Positions 1 through 7,349 are shown, numbered from the stretch's first letter. The stretch: DNA of 10,358 nucleotides from Sphingomonas sp. (GCA_030146605.1 JASLBO010000355.1:1-10358); one strand, 5' to 3'. The notes: a model not told the origin generated them from the sequence alone. Made by a program: numbers and translations.

Positions 1-1012
1 ATTGGTGCCCGTCGACAAGCTCAAGGAACTGTACGGCTTCGATCCGCCGACCGAAAAAGGCCTCGACACGGTCGAGACCTGCCGCGGGGTGATCGACGGA
101 TCGGTCAAGGCAGTGATCGGGCTCGGCGGCAATTTCCTGCGCGCGGTGCCCGAGACCGCGGCGATGGAGCAAGCTTGGCCGCGGCTCGATCTGTCGGTCC
201 AGATCGCCACCAAGCTCAACCGGAACCATCTCTTCGCCGGCAAGGTCACGTATCTCCTGCCCTGTCTCGGCCGGATCGAGGAGGATGTGCAGGCATGCGG
301 CCCGCAGGCAGTATCGACCGAGGATTCGACAAGCTGCATCCACGGCTCGCGCGGCAAGGCGAAGCCGGCCAGCCCGCACCTCCTCTCCGAACCGCGCATC
401 GTCGCCGAGATCGCCAGGCGAATCCTGCCCCCCAATCCGCGTGTCGACTGGGACGGCTGGGTCGCCGATTATGGCCGTATCCGGGATGCCATCGAGGCGA
501 CCTGGCCGGCGATCTTCAAGGATTTCAACCAGCGGCTGTTCACTCCCGGCGGCTTCTGGAAAGGCAACAAGGCGTCCGAGCGCATCTGGCAGACCCCGAG
601 CGGCAAGGCCGAGTTCCTCGCCCCGACCGGGCTCAGCGCCACCGGGTTCGCCGATGCGGAGGGCCGCTTCCGGCTGATGACCCTGCGCTCGAACGACCAG
701 TTCAACACGACGATCTACGGCTATCACGATCGCTTCCGCGGCGTGAAAGGCACCCGCGACATACTGTTCATCAACCGCGAGGACATGGCCGCGGCGGGCC
801 TGTCCGAAGGGCAGATCGTCGCGCTCGAAAGCGACGCAGACGACGGCATCCACCGCCGGCGCGACGGCCTGATCGTCACGCCTTACGATATCCCGCGCGG
901 GTGCCTCGGAGCCTATTATCCCGAAGCCAACGTGCTGATGCCGGTCGAGCACCATGCCGAGCAGAGCCATGTCCCCGCGGCCAAATCGGTCCCGGTCCGG
1001 ATCCGCATCTGA
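1..1012 (+). CDS. FdhF/YdeP-family molybdopterin oxidoreductase, C-terminal part (5' truncated by window)
   Basis: The reading frame is open from the left edge (first full codon at 2) to TGA at 1010-1012, giving 336 visible residues of a family usually about 750 long, so the 4Fe-4S and active-site half lies outside. What is visible matches the FdhF/YdeP branch of bis-MGD enzymes. There is a cofactor-domain stretch VIGLGGNFLRAVPET (about residues 38-52), the segment GPQAVSTEDS followed by IHGSRG near 100-117, and WQTPSGKAEF near 196-205. A C-terminal molydop-binding barrel starts around RLMTLRSNDQFNTTIYG and ends with the HAEQSHVPAAKSVPVRI region. Family members are cytoplasmic and annotated formate-dehydrogenase-like. 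The true substrate is uncertain, and E. coli YdeP is linked to acid resistance. fdhD and mobA follow with 4-base overlaps, which fits an enzyme needing sulfurated bis-MGD. Family call is confident; substrate is unknown. Confidence 0.9.
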   Translation, partial: LVPVDKLKELYGFDPPTEKGLDTVETCRGVIDGSVKAVIGLGGNFLRAVPETAAMEQAWPRLDLSVQIATKLNRNHLFAGKVTYLLPCLGRIEEDVQACGPQAVSTEDSTSCIHGSRGKAKPASPHLLSEPRIVAEIARRILPPNPRVDWDGWVADYGRIRDAIEATWPAIFKDFNQRLFTPGGFWKGNKASERIWQTPSGKAEFLAPTGLSATGFADAEGRFRLMTLRSNDQFNTTIYGYHDRFRGVKGTRDILFINREDMAAAGLSEGQIVALESDADDGIHRRRDGLIVTPYDIPRGCLGAYYPEANVLMPVEHHAEQSHVPAAKSVPVRIRI

Positions 1013-1788
1013 CCGGCGCGCTGCCCTTTGAATTCGAGCAGGTCGGCCCCGACGGGCTGGCCGAAACGCGAACGCGCGCGATTGCCGAGGAAATGCCGGT
1101 GGCGATCGAGTGCAACGGGCTCGGCTATGCCGTGCTGATGGCCAGCCCGGGCGACCTGCTCGACCTCGGCTATGGCTTTGCGCTCACCGAAAGGCTGATC
1201 GACGGCGCCGATGACATGCTCGACGCCGAAGTGCATTCGGTCGCGCGCGGCATGCTGCTGCGCCTGACTCTGTCGCCGCGCGTCGCCGGGCGGCTGTCCG
1301 ACCGGGTTCGCCACCGCACTGCCGATTCCTCCTGCGGCCTGTGCGGGGTCGAGAGCCTCGAACAGGCTTTGCGCCCGCTGCCCGGGCGGCCGGTGCGCTG
1401 GGCGGGCGAGGACCAGGTGGTATTCGCGGCGCTCGGGGCGCTGGAGGCGGCGCAGCCCCTCGGCGCCGCGACGCGCGCGGTGCACGCGGCGGCGGCCTGC
1501 GCCGCCGACGGCACGATCCGGCGCGTGCGCGAGGATGTCGGCCGCCATAATGCCTTCGACAAGCTCATCGGCGCGATGCTGCGCAAGCGGCTGGGCTGGG
1601 ACGATGGCTTCGCCGTGCTGACCTCGCGCTGCTCGTACGAGCTGGTCGAAAAGGCCGTTCTTTCCGATTGTCCGATGCTGGCCACCATCTCCGCACCCAC
1701 CGCACTGGCGCTCGCCCGGGCGCGCGAGGCGGGGCTCGAATTGCGCGTGCTCGCCCGCCCCGATTCGCTGCTGCGGCCCGTCGCATGA
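1009..1788 (+). CDS. fdhD: Formate dehydrogenase accessory sulfurtransferase FdhD (probable CTG start)
   Basis: FdhD transfers sulfur from the cysteine desulfurase IscS to the molybdenum cofactor of formate-dehydrogenase-type enzymes in the cytoplasm. From the start chosen here the protein is 259 residues (E. coli FdhD is 277). It has the N-terminal EEMPVAIECNG block (27-37), the sulfur-relay CGLC motif (C109, C112), DVGRHNAFDKLIG (176-188) and TSRCSYELVEKA (205-216), all family hallmarks. The start is uncertain. The first in-frame ATG (1093) falls inside the conserved EEMPVA block. The only GTG is far upstream at 901. No ATG, GTG or TTG lies between them. Codons from 1009 to 1092 have mostly G/C third bases, while the frame upstream of 1009 does not. 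I therefore chose CTG 1009, which overlaps the preceding TGA as CTGA. The stop overlaps the mobA ATG. Identity is certain, the start about 60%. Confidence 0.93.
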   Translation: MTGALPFEFEQVGPDGLAETRTRAIAEEMPVAIECNGLGYAVLMASPGDLLDLGYGFALTERLIDGADDMLDAEVHSVARGMLLRLTLSPRVAGRLSDRVRHRTADSSCGLCGVESLEQALRPLPGRPVRWAGEDQVVFAALGALEAAQPLGAATRAVHAAAACAADGTIRRVREDVGRHNAFDKLIGAMLRKRLGWDDGFAVLTSRCSYELVEKAVLSDCPMLATISAPTALALARAREAGLELRVLARPDSLLRPVA

Positions 1789-2339
1789 AGCTGCTCGGCG
1801 CGATCCTCGCCGGGGGCGCCTCACGCCGCTTCGGCAGCGACAAGGCCGACGCGGTGCTGAACGGCCGCAAGCTGATCGATCATGTCGCCGAGGCGCTTCG
1901 GCGGGATTGCGCGGACCTTGTGATCTGCGGCGGCGCGCACCCCCATATTCCCCGGCTCGAGGATCGCCCGCATCCCGGCCTCGGCCCGCTCGGCGGACTT
2001 TGTGCCGCGCTGTTGCACGGCCGCGACGGCGGTTTCGACGCGGTGCTGAGTGCGCCCTGCGATGCGCCGCACCTGCCGGCGGACCTGCTTCTCCTGCTCT
2101 CGGGGCGCGGTCCCGCCGCGTATGTCGCCGATCAGCCGGTCATCGGCCTGTGGCCCTGCGGGCTCGCCGAGCGGCTGCTTGCCCATCTCGAGCAGAGCGC
2201 CGACCGGTCGCTGCGCGGCTGGGCGCGCGCCGCAAGCGCTGCGCCGGTCGAGCTCCCGCACGCGATCTGCAATATCAACACGCGCGCCGATCTTGCGGCG
2301 GTCGAGCGCATATATCCCCCCGCGCCAAGCGAATCGTAG
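1785..2339 (+). CDS. mobA: Molybdenum cofactor guanylyltransferase MobA
   Basis: MobA joins GMP from GTP to Mo-molybdopterin, forming the (bis-)MGD cofactor used by DMSO-reductase-family enzymes such as the oxidoreductase at the left edge. The 184-residue protein begins with the nucleotide-binding signature LAGGASRRFGSDKA (8-21), including the Lys that contacts phosphate. It has GPLGG (67-71), the metal-binding SAPCDAPHLP segment (89-98, with D93 the likely Mg ligand) and the late ICNINTRADL block (161-170) typical of MobA. The start is ATG 1785, overlapping the fdhD TGA as ATGA, so translational coupling is likely. An in-frame upstream ATG at 1668 lies inside fdhD and would add a basic extension without family similarity. 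The gene is slightly short next to E. coli MobA (about 194) but has all the core motifs. It is probably the last gene of the cassette, as the next gene is convergent 27 bases away. Confidence 0.93.
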   Translation: MKLLGAILAGGASRRFGSDKADAVLNGRKLIDHVAEALRRDCADLVICGGAHPHIPRLEDRPHPGLGPLGGLCAALLHGRDGGFDAVLSAPCDAPHLPADLLLLLSGRGPAAYVADQPVIGLWPCGLAERLLAHLEQSADRSLRGWARAASAAPVELPHAICNINTRADLAAVERIYPPAPSES

Positions 2340-2366
2340 CGCGCACCGAATCGGGGCCTTGCCGTC
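2340..2366. other. Convergent gap between mobA and the DUF2236 gene
   Basis: Only 27 bases separate the two stop codons. I see no stem with a T-run on either strand, so transcripts from the two sides probably run into each other or end by a factor-dependent route. Confidence 0.6.
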
Positions 2367-3212
2367 CTATCGGAACGCCCAGCGCATCGTCCGCGCGATG
2401 CCGCCGGTACCGAGCCGCACGGCGGGCGTCGCCAGACCCGCTCCGGAAAGACCGTGCATCCGCCGCGCCCACACCGGCAGCAGGTCGATCGCGGCATGAA
2501 AGGTAAGCGCCTGAAAGGGCTTTACCGCCAGATTGGGGGCGGGCTGGTTGAGCAGGATCTGCGCCACTTCGCGGGTCCGCGCATCGGCGCGCAACGCGGG
2601 CCGCATCTGCTCGATCAGCGCATCCGCCTCTGCGCGGCTGCGCGGAATCGGATCGGCGCCGAGCGCCTCGGCGATCTGCGCGAACTCGGCGAAATAGCGA
2701 TCCTGCTCCTGCAACGACATTCCGGGCTCGGCATAGCGGCGCCACGCGTCGAGGAAGCTCACGGCCTCGGTCACATGCACCCAGGCGAGCAGCTGCGGAT
2801 CGTCGGCCGCATAAGGCGTGCCGTCGGCCAGCGTGCCGCGCACGCGACCGTGAACCTCGCGAACCCTGGCGATCGCCGCTTCGGCCTCCCCGCGCGTCGC
2901 ATAGCTGGTCACCGCGATGAAGCGCGCGGTGCGGCGCAGCCGCCCCAGCATGTCGCCGCGAAAGCTCGAATGATCCCAGACCCCCGCGAGCACCGCGGGG
3001 TGGAGCATCTGCAGCAGCAGCGCCGCAACCCCGCCGACCATCATCGTGGTCAGGTCGCCATGGACCCGCCACACAGTGGATTGCGGGCCGAACAGCCCGT
3101 CGGGGCTGCGCACCACCGGCTTCTCGCCGCGCGCCTGATCGTTGAATACCGCTCGGACCTGACCGATCAGGGCGGAGCGGAGCGTGCGTGCGGCGTGGCT
3201 GGCGGGGCTCAT
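2367..3212 (-). CDS. DUF2236 / MpaB-like oxygenase family protein
   Basis: A 281-residue protein of the DUF2236 (MpaB catalytic-like) family. The family includes the fungal mycophenolic-acid oxygenase MpaB and, more distantly, heme-containing latex-clearing proteins. Visible hallmarks are an N-terminal GPQSTVWRVHGD stretch (42-53), a helical segment with LLLQMLHPAVLAGVWDHS (65-82), the FIAVTSYATRGEAEAAI block (98-114), DDPQLLAWVHVTEA (137-150) and a C-terminal TFHAAIDLLP (237-246). The histidines at 51, 71, 146 and 239 are candidate heme or metal ligands, but this is inference. There is no signal peptide. One moderately hydrophobic helix near 58-78 could contact membrane. The start ATG (3210-3212) has no strong Shine-Dalgarno sequence, but no better start is seen. 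It is divergent from ppc and convergent with mobA, so it is probably a single-gene unit. The substrate cannot be told from sequence. Confidence 0.85.
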   Translation of the reverse strand: MSPASHAARTLRSALIGQVRAVFNDQARGEKPVVRSPDGLFGPQSTVWRVHGDLTTMMVGGVAALLLQMLHPAVLAGVWDHSSFRGDMLGRLRRTARFIAVTSYATRGEAEAAIARVREVHGRVRGTLADGTPYAADDPQLLAWVHVTEAVSFLDAWRRYAEPGMSLQEQDRYFAEFAQIAEALGADPIPRSRAEADALIEQMRPALRADARTREVAQILLNQPAPNLAVKPFQALTFHAAIDLLPVWARRMHGLSGAGLATPAVRLGTGGIARTMRWAFR

Positions 3213-3367
3213 ATTGCCAAGCTAGGAGCTCGCGCCTGCATCACAAGCCGGACGCGCGCCGGACCCCGCCGTCTACGCAGACAAATCTGGCGCCAGAAGC
3301 CGACATTGTGCCGCCGCAACAAGCGGTGGATTGACCAAGTCTTTCCCGCAGTGCAGCAACCTTGGTC
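3213..3367. promoter_or_regulatory. Divergent intergenic region, oxygenase and ppc promoters
   Basis: A 155-base gap between two divergent starts must hold both promoters. A perfect 12-base palindrome, TCTGGCGCCAGA, lies at 3286-3297 and is a possible operator. An 8-base inverted repeat, TGACCAAG at 3332-3339 and CTTGGTCA at 3361-3368, reaches the first base of the ppc ATG. A TTGACC at 3331-3336 resembles a -35 box but has no good -10 at proper spacing before the start codon, so I do not call it. I see no small gene here. Confidence 0.5.
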
Positions 3368-6037
3368 ATGGCTAGCCTGGCGATCGCAAACAATCCGGAC
3401 ATCCGCTTTCTGGGTCGTCTCCTCGGAGACGTGATCCGCGCTTATGGCGGCGAGGAGCTGTTCAAGCGGATCGAATATATCCGCGCCACTTCGGTCGACC
3501 GCCATCGCGGCGTCGCTGGCGCAGGCGCGATCGATTCGGGGCTCGACCGGCTGAGCCTCGACGAGACGCTCGATTTCGTCCGCGGCTTCATGCTGTTCTC
3601 GATGCTGGCGAACCTCGCCGAAGACCGCCAGGGCGTCGAGACCGAGGACGCCGACATGGCCTCGGCGCTGGCCCGGCTCAAGGATCACGGCATCGGCCAT
3701 GATACCGTCATGGCGCTGCTCGATCACGCTTTGGTCGCCCCCGTGCTGACCGCGCACCCCACCGAGGTGCGCCGCAAGTCGATGATCGATCACAAGAACC
3801 GGATCGCCGAGCTGATGACGCTCAAGGATCGCGGGATCGAGGAGACCGAGGACGGCGACAAGGTCGAGGAGGCGATCCTGCGCCAGATCGCCTTGCTCTG
3901 GCAGACGCGGGTGCTGCGCCGCGAGAAACTGGGCGTCGCCGACGAGGTCGAGACCGCGCTTTCCTATCTGCGCGACGTGTTCCTGCCGGTGCTTCCCGCC
4001 CTGTATGCGCGCTGGGATCGTGCACTCGGCGAACGCGCACCTTCCTTCCTGCGCGCGGGCAGCTGGATCGGCGGCGACCGCGACGGCAATCCCTTCGTCA
4101 CTGCCGATTCGATGAAGCTCGCCCTCGCCCGCTCCGCCGAGACCGTGCTCGCTTATTATATGGAGTCGGTTCACGCGCTCGGCGCCGAACTTTCGATCTC
4201 GACCGAGCACACCAGCGTGAGCGACGCCGTGCTCAAGCTGGCCGAGGCGAGCCACGACACCGGCCGCAGCCGCGAGGATGAACCCTATCGCCGCGCGCTC
4301 ACCGGCATCTATGCGCGGCTGTCGGCGACCCATCAGAAGCTCACCGGCAAGCGCGCGCCTCGCCCCGCGCCGCTTCAGGCGGAACCTTATGCCGAGCCGT
4401 CGCAACTGCGCGAGGAGCTGGTCTCCATCGCCCGCGGTTTGGCCGCCGAGGGCGCCGGTCCGCTCGCCAGCGGCGGCGCGCTCGGGCGGCTGATCCGTGC
4501 GGTCGAGACTTTCGGCTTCCACCTCGCCACGCTCGACATGCGCCAGAACAGCGCGGTCCACGAACGCGCCGTCGCCGAACTGCTCAAGGCCGCCGGGGTG
4601 TGCGACGATTATGCCGCGCTGTCCGAGGACGAGCGGGTCGCATTGCTCCGCCGCGAGCTGGAGAGCCCGCGTCCGCTCACCAGCCCCTATGCCGATTATT
4701 CGGAAGAAACCGCGTCCGAGCTCGCCATCGTCCGCGCCGCGGCCGAGGCGCACGCCAAATATGGGCGCCAGTGCATCACCCATTACATCGTCTCGATGGC
4801 GCAGTCGGTGTCGGATCTGCTCGAGGTCCATGTCCTGCTCAAGGAAGCTGGCCTCTATCTTCCCGGCCCGCAGCCGCAGGCACACGTCATGGCGATCCCG
4901 CTGTTCGAGACGATCGCCGATCTCGAAGGCGCGCCGGCGATCATGGAGGCTTGGCTGGGCCTGCCCGAGGTCGCCGTGATCGCCGCGAAGCGCGGGCACC
5001 AGGAAGTGATGATCGGCTATTCCGATTCGAACAAGGATGGCGGCTACCTGACCTCGACCTGGCAGCTCAGCCGCGGGTCGACCGCGCTCAAGCCGGTGTT
5101 CGAGAAGGCCGACATCGCGATGCAGCTGTTCCATGGCCGCGGCGGCGCGGTCGGTCGCGGCGGCGGGTCGAGCTTCTCGGCGATCCTCGCCCAGCCTCCG
5201 GGAACGGTGCAGGGCCGCATCCGGATCACCGAGCAAGGCGAAGTGATCGCCGCCAAATACGGTACCCGCGCCAGCGCGATGACCAATCTCGAGGCGATGG
5301 CATCGGCTACCCTGCTCGCCAGCCTCGAGCCCGAGCAGCTCGCACCCGCCGATGCGACACGCTTCGCCGCGGCGATGGACGAGCTGTCGGCGACGGCGTT
5401 CAAGGCCTATCGCGGGCTGGTCTACGGGACCGACGGCTTCACCACCTTCTTCCGACAGGCCACGCCGATCGCCGAGATCGCCGGGCTCAAGATCGGCTCG
5501 CGCCCGGCGAGCCGCAAGAAATCGGACGCGATCGAGGATCTGCGCGCGATCCCCTGGGTGTTCAGCTGGGCGCAGGCGCGAGTGATGCTGCCGGGCTGGT
5601 ACGGCGTCGGCGCGGCGATCGAGGCGTTCGCCGACAAGGGACTGCTGCGCGAAATGGCGACGGGCTGGCCGCTCTTCGCCGCGACGCTGGCGAACATGGA
5701 GATGGTGCTCGCCAAATCCGACATGGACGTGGCGCAGCATTATGCCGCGCTGGTCGAGGACAAGGCTCTGCGCGACGGCATCTTCGGCCGCATCCGGGAG
5801 GGCTGGGACAAGACGCATGACGGGCTGCTGCAGGTGACCCGCCAGACCCGGCTGCTCGAGAAGCATCCGGGGCTCGAAACCTCGATCCGGCTGCGCACCC
5901 CCTATATCGAGCCGCTCAACCTGCTCCAGATCGAATTGCTCAAGCGCCACCGCGCCGGCGAGGAGGACGCGCGCATCGGCGAAGGCATCCTCCTGTCGAT
6001 CAACGCGATCGCCACCGCGCTCAGGAATAGCGGCTAG
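3368..6037 (+). CDS. ppc: Phosphoenolpyruvate carboxylase
   Basis: Ppc carboxylates phosphoenolpyruvate with bicarbonate to oxaloacetate and phosphate, an anaplerotic step in the cytoplasm. The 889-residue protein matches the bacterial family length (E. coli 883). It has the catalytic-His motif VLTAHPTEVRRKS with H130, GGDRDGNPFVT (from 235), GYSDSNKDGG with K556, the glycine-rich loop FHGRGGAVGRGGG with H589 and R597, EQGEVIAAKYG just after it, FSWAQARVMLPGWYG near 730, and a C-terminal NSG tail (family consensus NTG). All catalytic motifs are intact. The start ATG 3368 gives the usual NPDIRFLGRLLGDVIRAYGG N-terminus. A TTG two codons upstream would only add two residues. No clear Shine-Dalgarno precedes it, and an inverted repeat ends on the start codon. 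The stop TAG forms a CTAG palindrome with the stop of the convergent thioesterase gene. Confidence 0.98.
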   Translation: MASLAIANNPDIRFLGRLLGDVIRAYGGEELFKRIEYIRATSVDRHRGVAGAGAIDSGLDRLSLDETLDFVRGFMLFSMLANLAEDRQGVETEDADMASALARLKDHGIGHDTVMALLDHALVAPVLTAHPTEVRRKSMIDHKNRIAELMTLKDRGIEETEDGDKVEEAILRQIALLWQTRVLRREKLGVADEVETALSYLRDVFLPVLPALYARWDRALGERAPSFLRAGSWIGGDRDGNPFVTADSMKLALARSAETVLAYYMESVHALGAELSISTEHTSVSDAVLKLAEASHDTGRSREDEPYRRALTGIYARLSATHQKLTGKRAPRPAPLQAEPYAEPSQLREELVSIARGLAAEGAGPLASGGALGRLIRAVETFGFHLATLDMRQNSAVHERAVAELLKAAGVCDDYAALSEDERVALLRRELESPRPLTSPYADYSEETASELAIVRAAAEAHAKYGRQCITHYIVSMAQSVSDLLEVHVLLKEAGLYLPGPQPQAHVMAIPLFETIADLEGAPAIMEAWLGLPEVAVIAAKRGHQEVMIGYSDSNKDGGYLTSTWQLSRGSTALKPVFEKADIAMQLFHGRGGAVGRGGGSSFSAILAQPPGTVQGRIRITEQGEVIAAKYGTRASAMTNLEAMASATLLASLEPEQLAPADATRFAAAMDELSATAFKAYRGLVYGTDGFTTFFRQATPIAEIAGLKIGSRPASRKKSDAIEDLRAIPWVFSWAQARVMLPGWYGVGAAIEAFADKGLLREMATGWPLFAATLANMEMVLAKSDMDVAQHYAALVEDKALRDGIFGRIREGWDKTHDGLLQVTRQTRLLEKHPGLETSIRLRTPYIEPLNLLQIELLKRHRAGEEDARIGEGILLSINAIATALRNSG

Positions 6038-6426
6038 GCCAGAAACGGCGCCGCCACTTCTGGCGGCACGCGCACCAGCCGCCCGGTCGGGCGGTCGAGG
6101 ATCGCCCAGGTGGTCTTCGCCTCGACGCGCACCTTGCCGTCGGCGCCGGTGAATTTCATGTAGCGATTGAACCGCGCGCCTTTGGGCGGCTCGCTCACCC
6201 AGGTCTCGGCGGTGACCGTCTCGCCTTCGAGGACGCTGCCGCGATAGTCGATCTCGTGCCGCGTTATCACCCAGATATAGGCTTCGTGATGCCCCGGCGC
6301 GGCGATCGCGTGCCAATGCGCCACCGCCACGTCCTGGATCCACTTGACCCAGACCGCATTGTTGACGTGGCCGAGGATGTCGATGTCCTCGGGACCGGCG
6401 GTGATCGTGCTGGTGTAGGGCGTCAT
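6034..6426 (-). CDS. Acyl-CoA thioesterase, hotdog fold (4HBT / YbgC-like)
   Basis: A 130-residue single-domain hotdog protein that probably hydrolyses acyl-CoA or a related thioester in the cytoplasm. The N-terminal signature is DIDILGHVNNAVWVKWIQD (14-32), with D16 as likely catalytic acid and H20-V-N-N as the classic 4HBT/YbgC motif. The strand pair RHEIDYRGSVLEGETVTAETWV (56-77) and KTTWAILDRPTGRLVRVPPEV near the end are also family-like. The ATG at 6424-6426 has a weak AAGG a few bases upstream. Its TAG overlaps the ppc TAG, so the two coding regions overlap by four bases. The upstream gene in the same direction is the MliC-like lipoprotein, 50 bases away, with a hairpin between. YbgC-type thioesterases often sit with tol-pal genes. 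Here an ExbD/TolR homologue is two genes upstream, but tolA, tolB and pal are not in the window. The substrate is unknown. Confidence 0.88.
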   Translation of the reverse strand: MTPYTSTITAGPEDIDILGHVNNAVWVKWIQDVAVAHWHAIAAPGHHEAYIWVITRHEIDYRGSVLEGETVTAETWVSEPPKGARFNRYMKFTGADGKVRVEAKTTWAILDRPTGRLVRVPPEVAAPFLA

Positions 6427-6438
6427 GACCGAACCTTA

Positions 6439-6471
6439 GCGCAACTGACCGCCGAAGGTCAGCCTTTGCGC
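6439..6471 (-). terminator. Two-part hairpin between lipoprotein and thioesterase genes
   Basis: CTGACC (6445-6450) pairs with GGTCAG (6457-6462) around a six-base loop. Outside it, GCGCAA (6439-6444) pairs with TTGCGC (6466-6471), leaving a three-base bulge, so 12 pairs form in total. The hairpin sits 5 bases after the lipoprotein stop and just before the thioesterase start. On the minus strand no T-run follows (it reads TAAGG), so it may be a weak terminator, a transcript stabiliser or a translational control element. Confidence 0.5.
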
Positions 6472-6476
6472 CACCC

Positions 6477-7349
6477 TCAGCGGATCGCCCTGCACGCGAT
6501 CGGCGGCAGCCCGGGTGCGGTGAAGCTGATGTCGCTGCCCTTGCCGCGCAGTTCATACCCCTTCGCCGTGTAGCGTATCCCCGACGCGACCCGTTCGCCG
6601 CGCAACCTCGCCAGCGCCTTGCCGCCGCGCGACACGGTGACGCGATCGTTATCCGGATCGAAGCGCGCGACGAGCCGCGTCCCGTCCATGCAGCGATAGC
6701 GCGCGGTCGAGCGATTATCCTCGGTCGGCTGCGGCGCGGGCGTCTTCTCCGCAGCACCTGGCTTGAAGTCGGTGCTGCGGATCCACCAGCGGCGCTGTTC
6801 GGCAGTCGCACCATCCACGTCGCCCGCGCGATGCAGCGTCACCGAACCGCGCAGGTTGAACGGCCGTGCGCCCTGCTTCAGCCGGCCATAGACCTGCACC
6901 GGCACGGTCACATAGCGCTGGCCCGCCCCCGCATCGATCCGCCCGGGCGCCCCGACATTGGCGTGATATTCCGAATAGCGCGCGAAGCTCGCCGCGAAAG
7001 CGCGCGCGTCCATGCCCGCCGCGCCCGGCGCCCACAGCCGGAATGCCTGGCCGTATTTCGCTTCGCCGAGCAGCGCATAATAGGTCTGCACGACATTGGC
7101 CGCGCCCTGCGCGCTGTCTTCGGTGAACGGCGCCTCGCTGACCGGCGTCCGGTCATCGTCGAGCCCGCCCGGCTCGCCCGGCGCGGGCGGGTCGAGCGGC
7201 GCCGGTGTCGCCGAAGCTGTCGGCCGCGCCGCAATCTCGGGCTCTGCGTCGGCGGCCCGATCGATGTCGTTCGCCGCGATCCGGCTATTTTCGGCCGGCT
7301 GGGACGAGCAGGCGGCAAGCGTCAGCAGCAACGGCAGGGTCAGGCGCAT
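6477..7349 (-). CDS. Lipoprotein with NTF2-like region and C-terminal MliC-type lysozyme-inhibitor domain
   Basis: A 290-residue predicted lipoprotein. The signal MRLTLPLLLTLAAC ends in a lipobox LAAC with lipidated C14. The next residues (SS) do not suggest inner-membrane retention, so an outer-membrane, periplasm-facing position is likely. Residues 20-80 are a Pro/Ala/Asp-rich linker. Residues 84-196 form a compact domain (NVVQTYYALLGEAKYGQAF, then FARYSEYHANV and a VTVPVQVYGRL strand) that looks NTF2-like, an inference. Residues 218-288 match the MliC family (inhibitors of C-type lysozyme): YRCMDGTRLVARF, RVASGIRYTAKGYELRGKG and a closing IACRAIR. C220 and C286 could form the usual disulfide. 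S256 and K270 occupy the SG and KG positions known to be important in Pseudomonas MliC, with 14-residue spacing. An ATG at 7359-7361 would add MDHI and spoil the signal peptide start, so I prefer 7349. exbD lies upstream. Confidence 0.83.
   Translation of the reverse strand: MRLTLPLLLTLAACSSQPAENSRIAANDIDRAADAEPEIAARPTASATPAPLDPPAPGEPGGLDDDRTPVSEAPFTEDSAQGAANVVQTYYALLGEAKYGQAFRLWAPGAAGMDARAFAASFARYSEYHANVGAPGRIDAGAGQRYVTVPVQVYGRLKQGARPFNLRGSVTLHRAGDVDGATAEQRRWWIRSTDFKPGAAEKTPAPQPTEDNRSTARYRCMDGTRLVARFDPDNDRVTVSRGGKALARLRGERVASGIRYTAKGYELRGKGSDISFTAPGLPPIACRAIR

Noticed and set aside
3331-3359. TTGACC at 3331 as the ppc -35 box.
   Set aside because: The matching -10 position reads CAGCAA, and the start codon would follow within about ten bases, so it is not a credible promoter.
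3209-6814. A 1201-codon open frame on the minus strand opposite ppc and the thioesterase.
   Set aside because: It is antisense to a complete, motif-perfect ppc, spans two other genes and is rich in Arg, Gly and His with no domain. Long antisense frames are expected in GC-rich genes.
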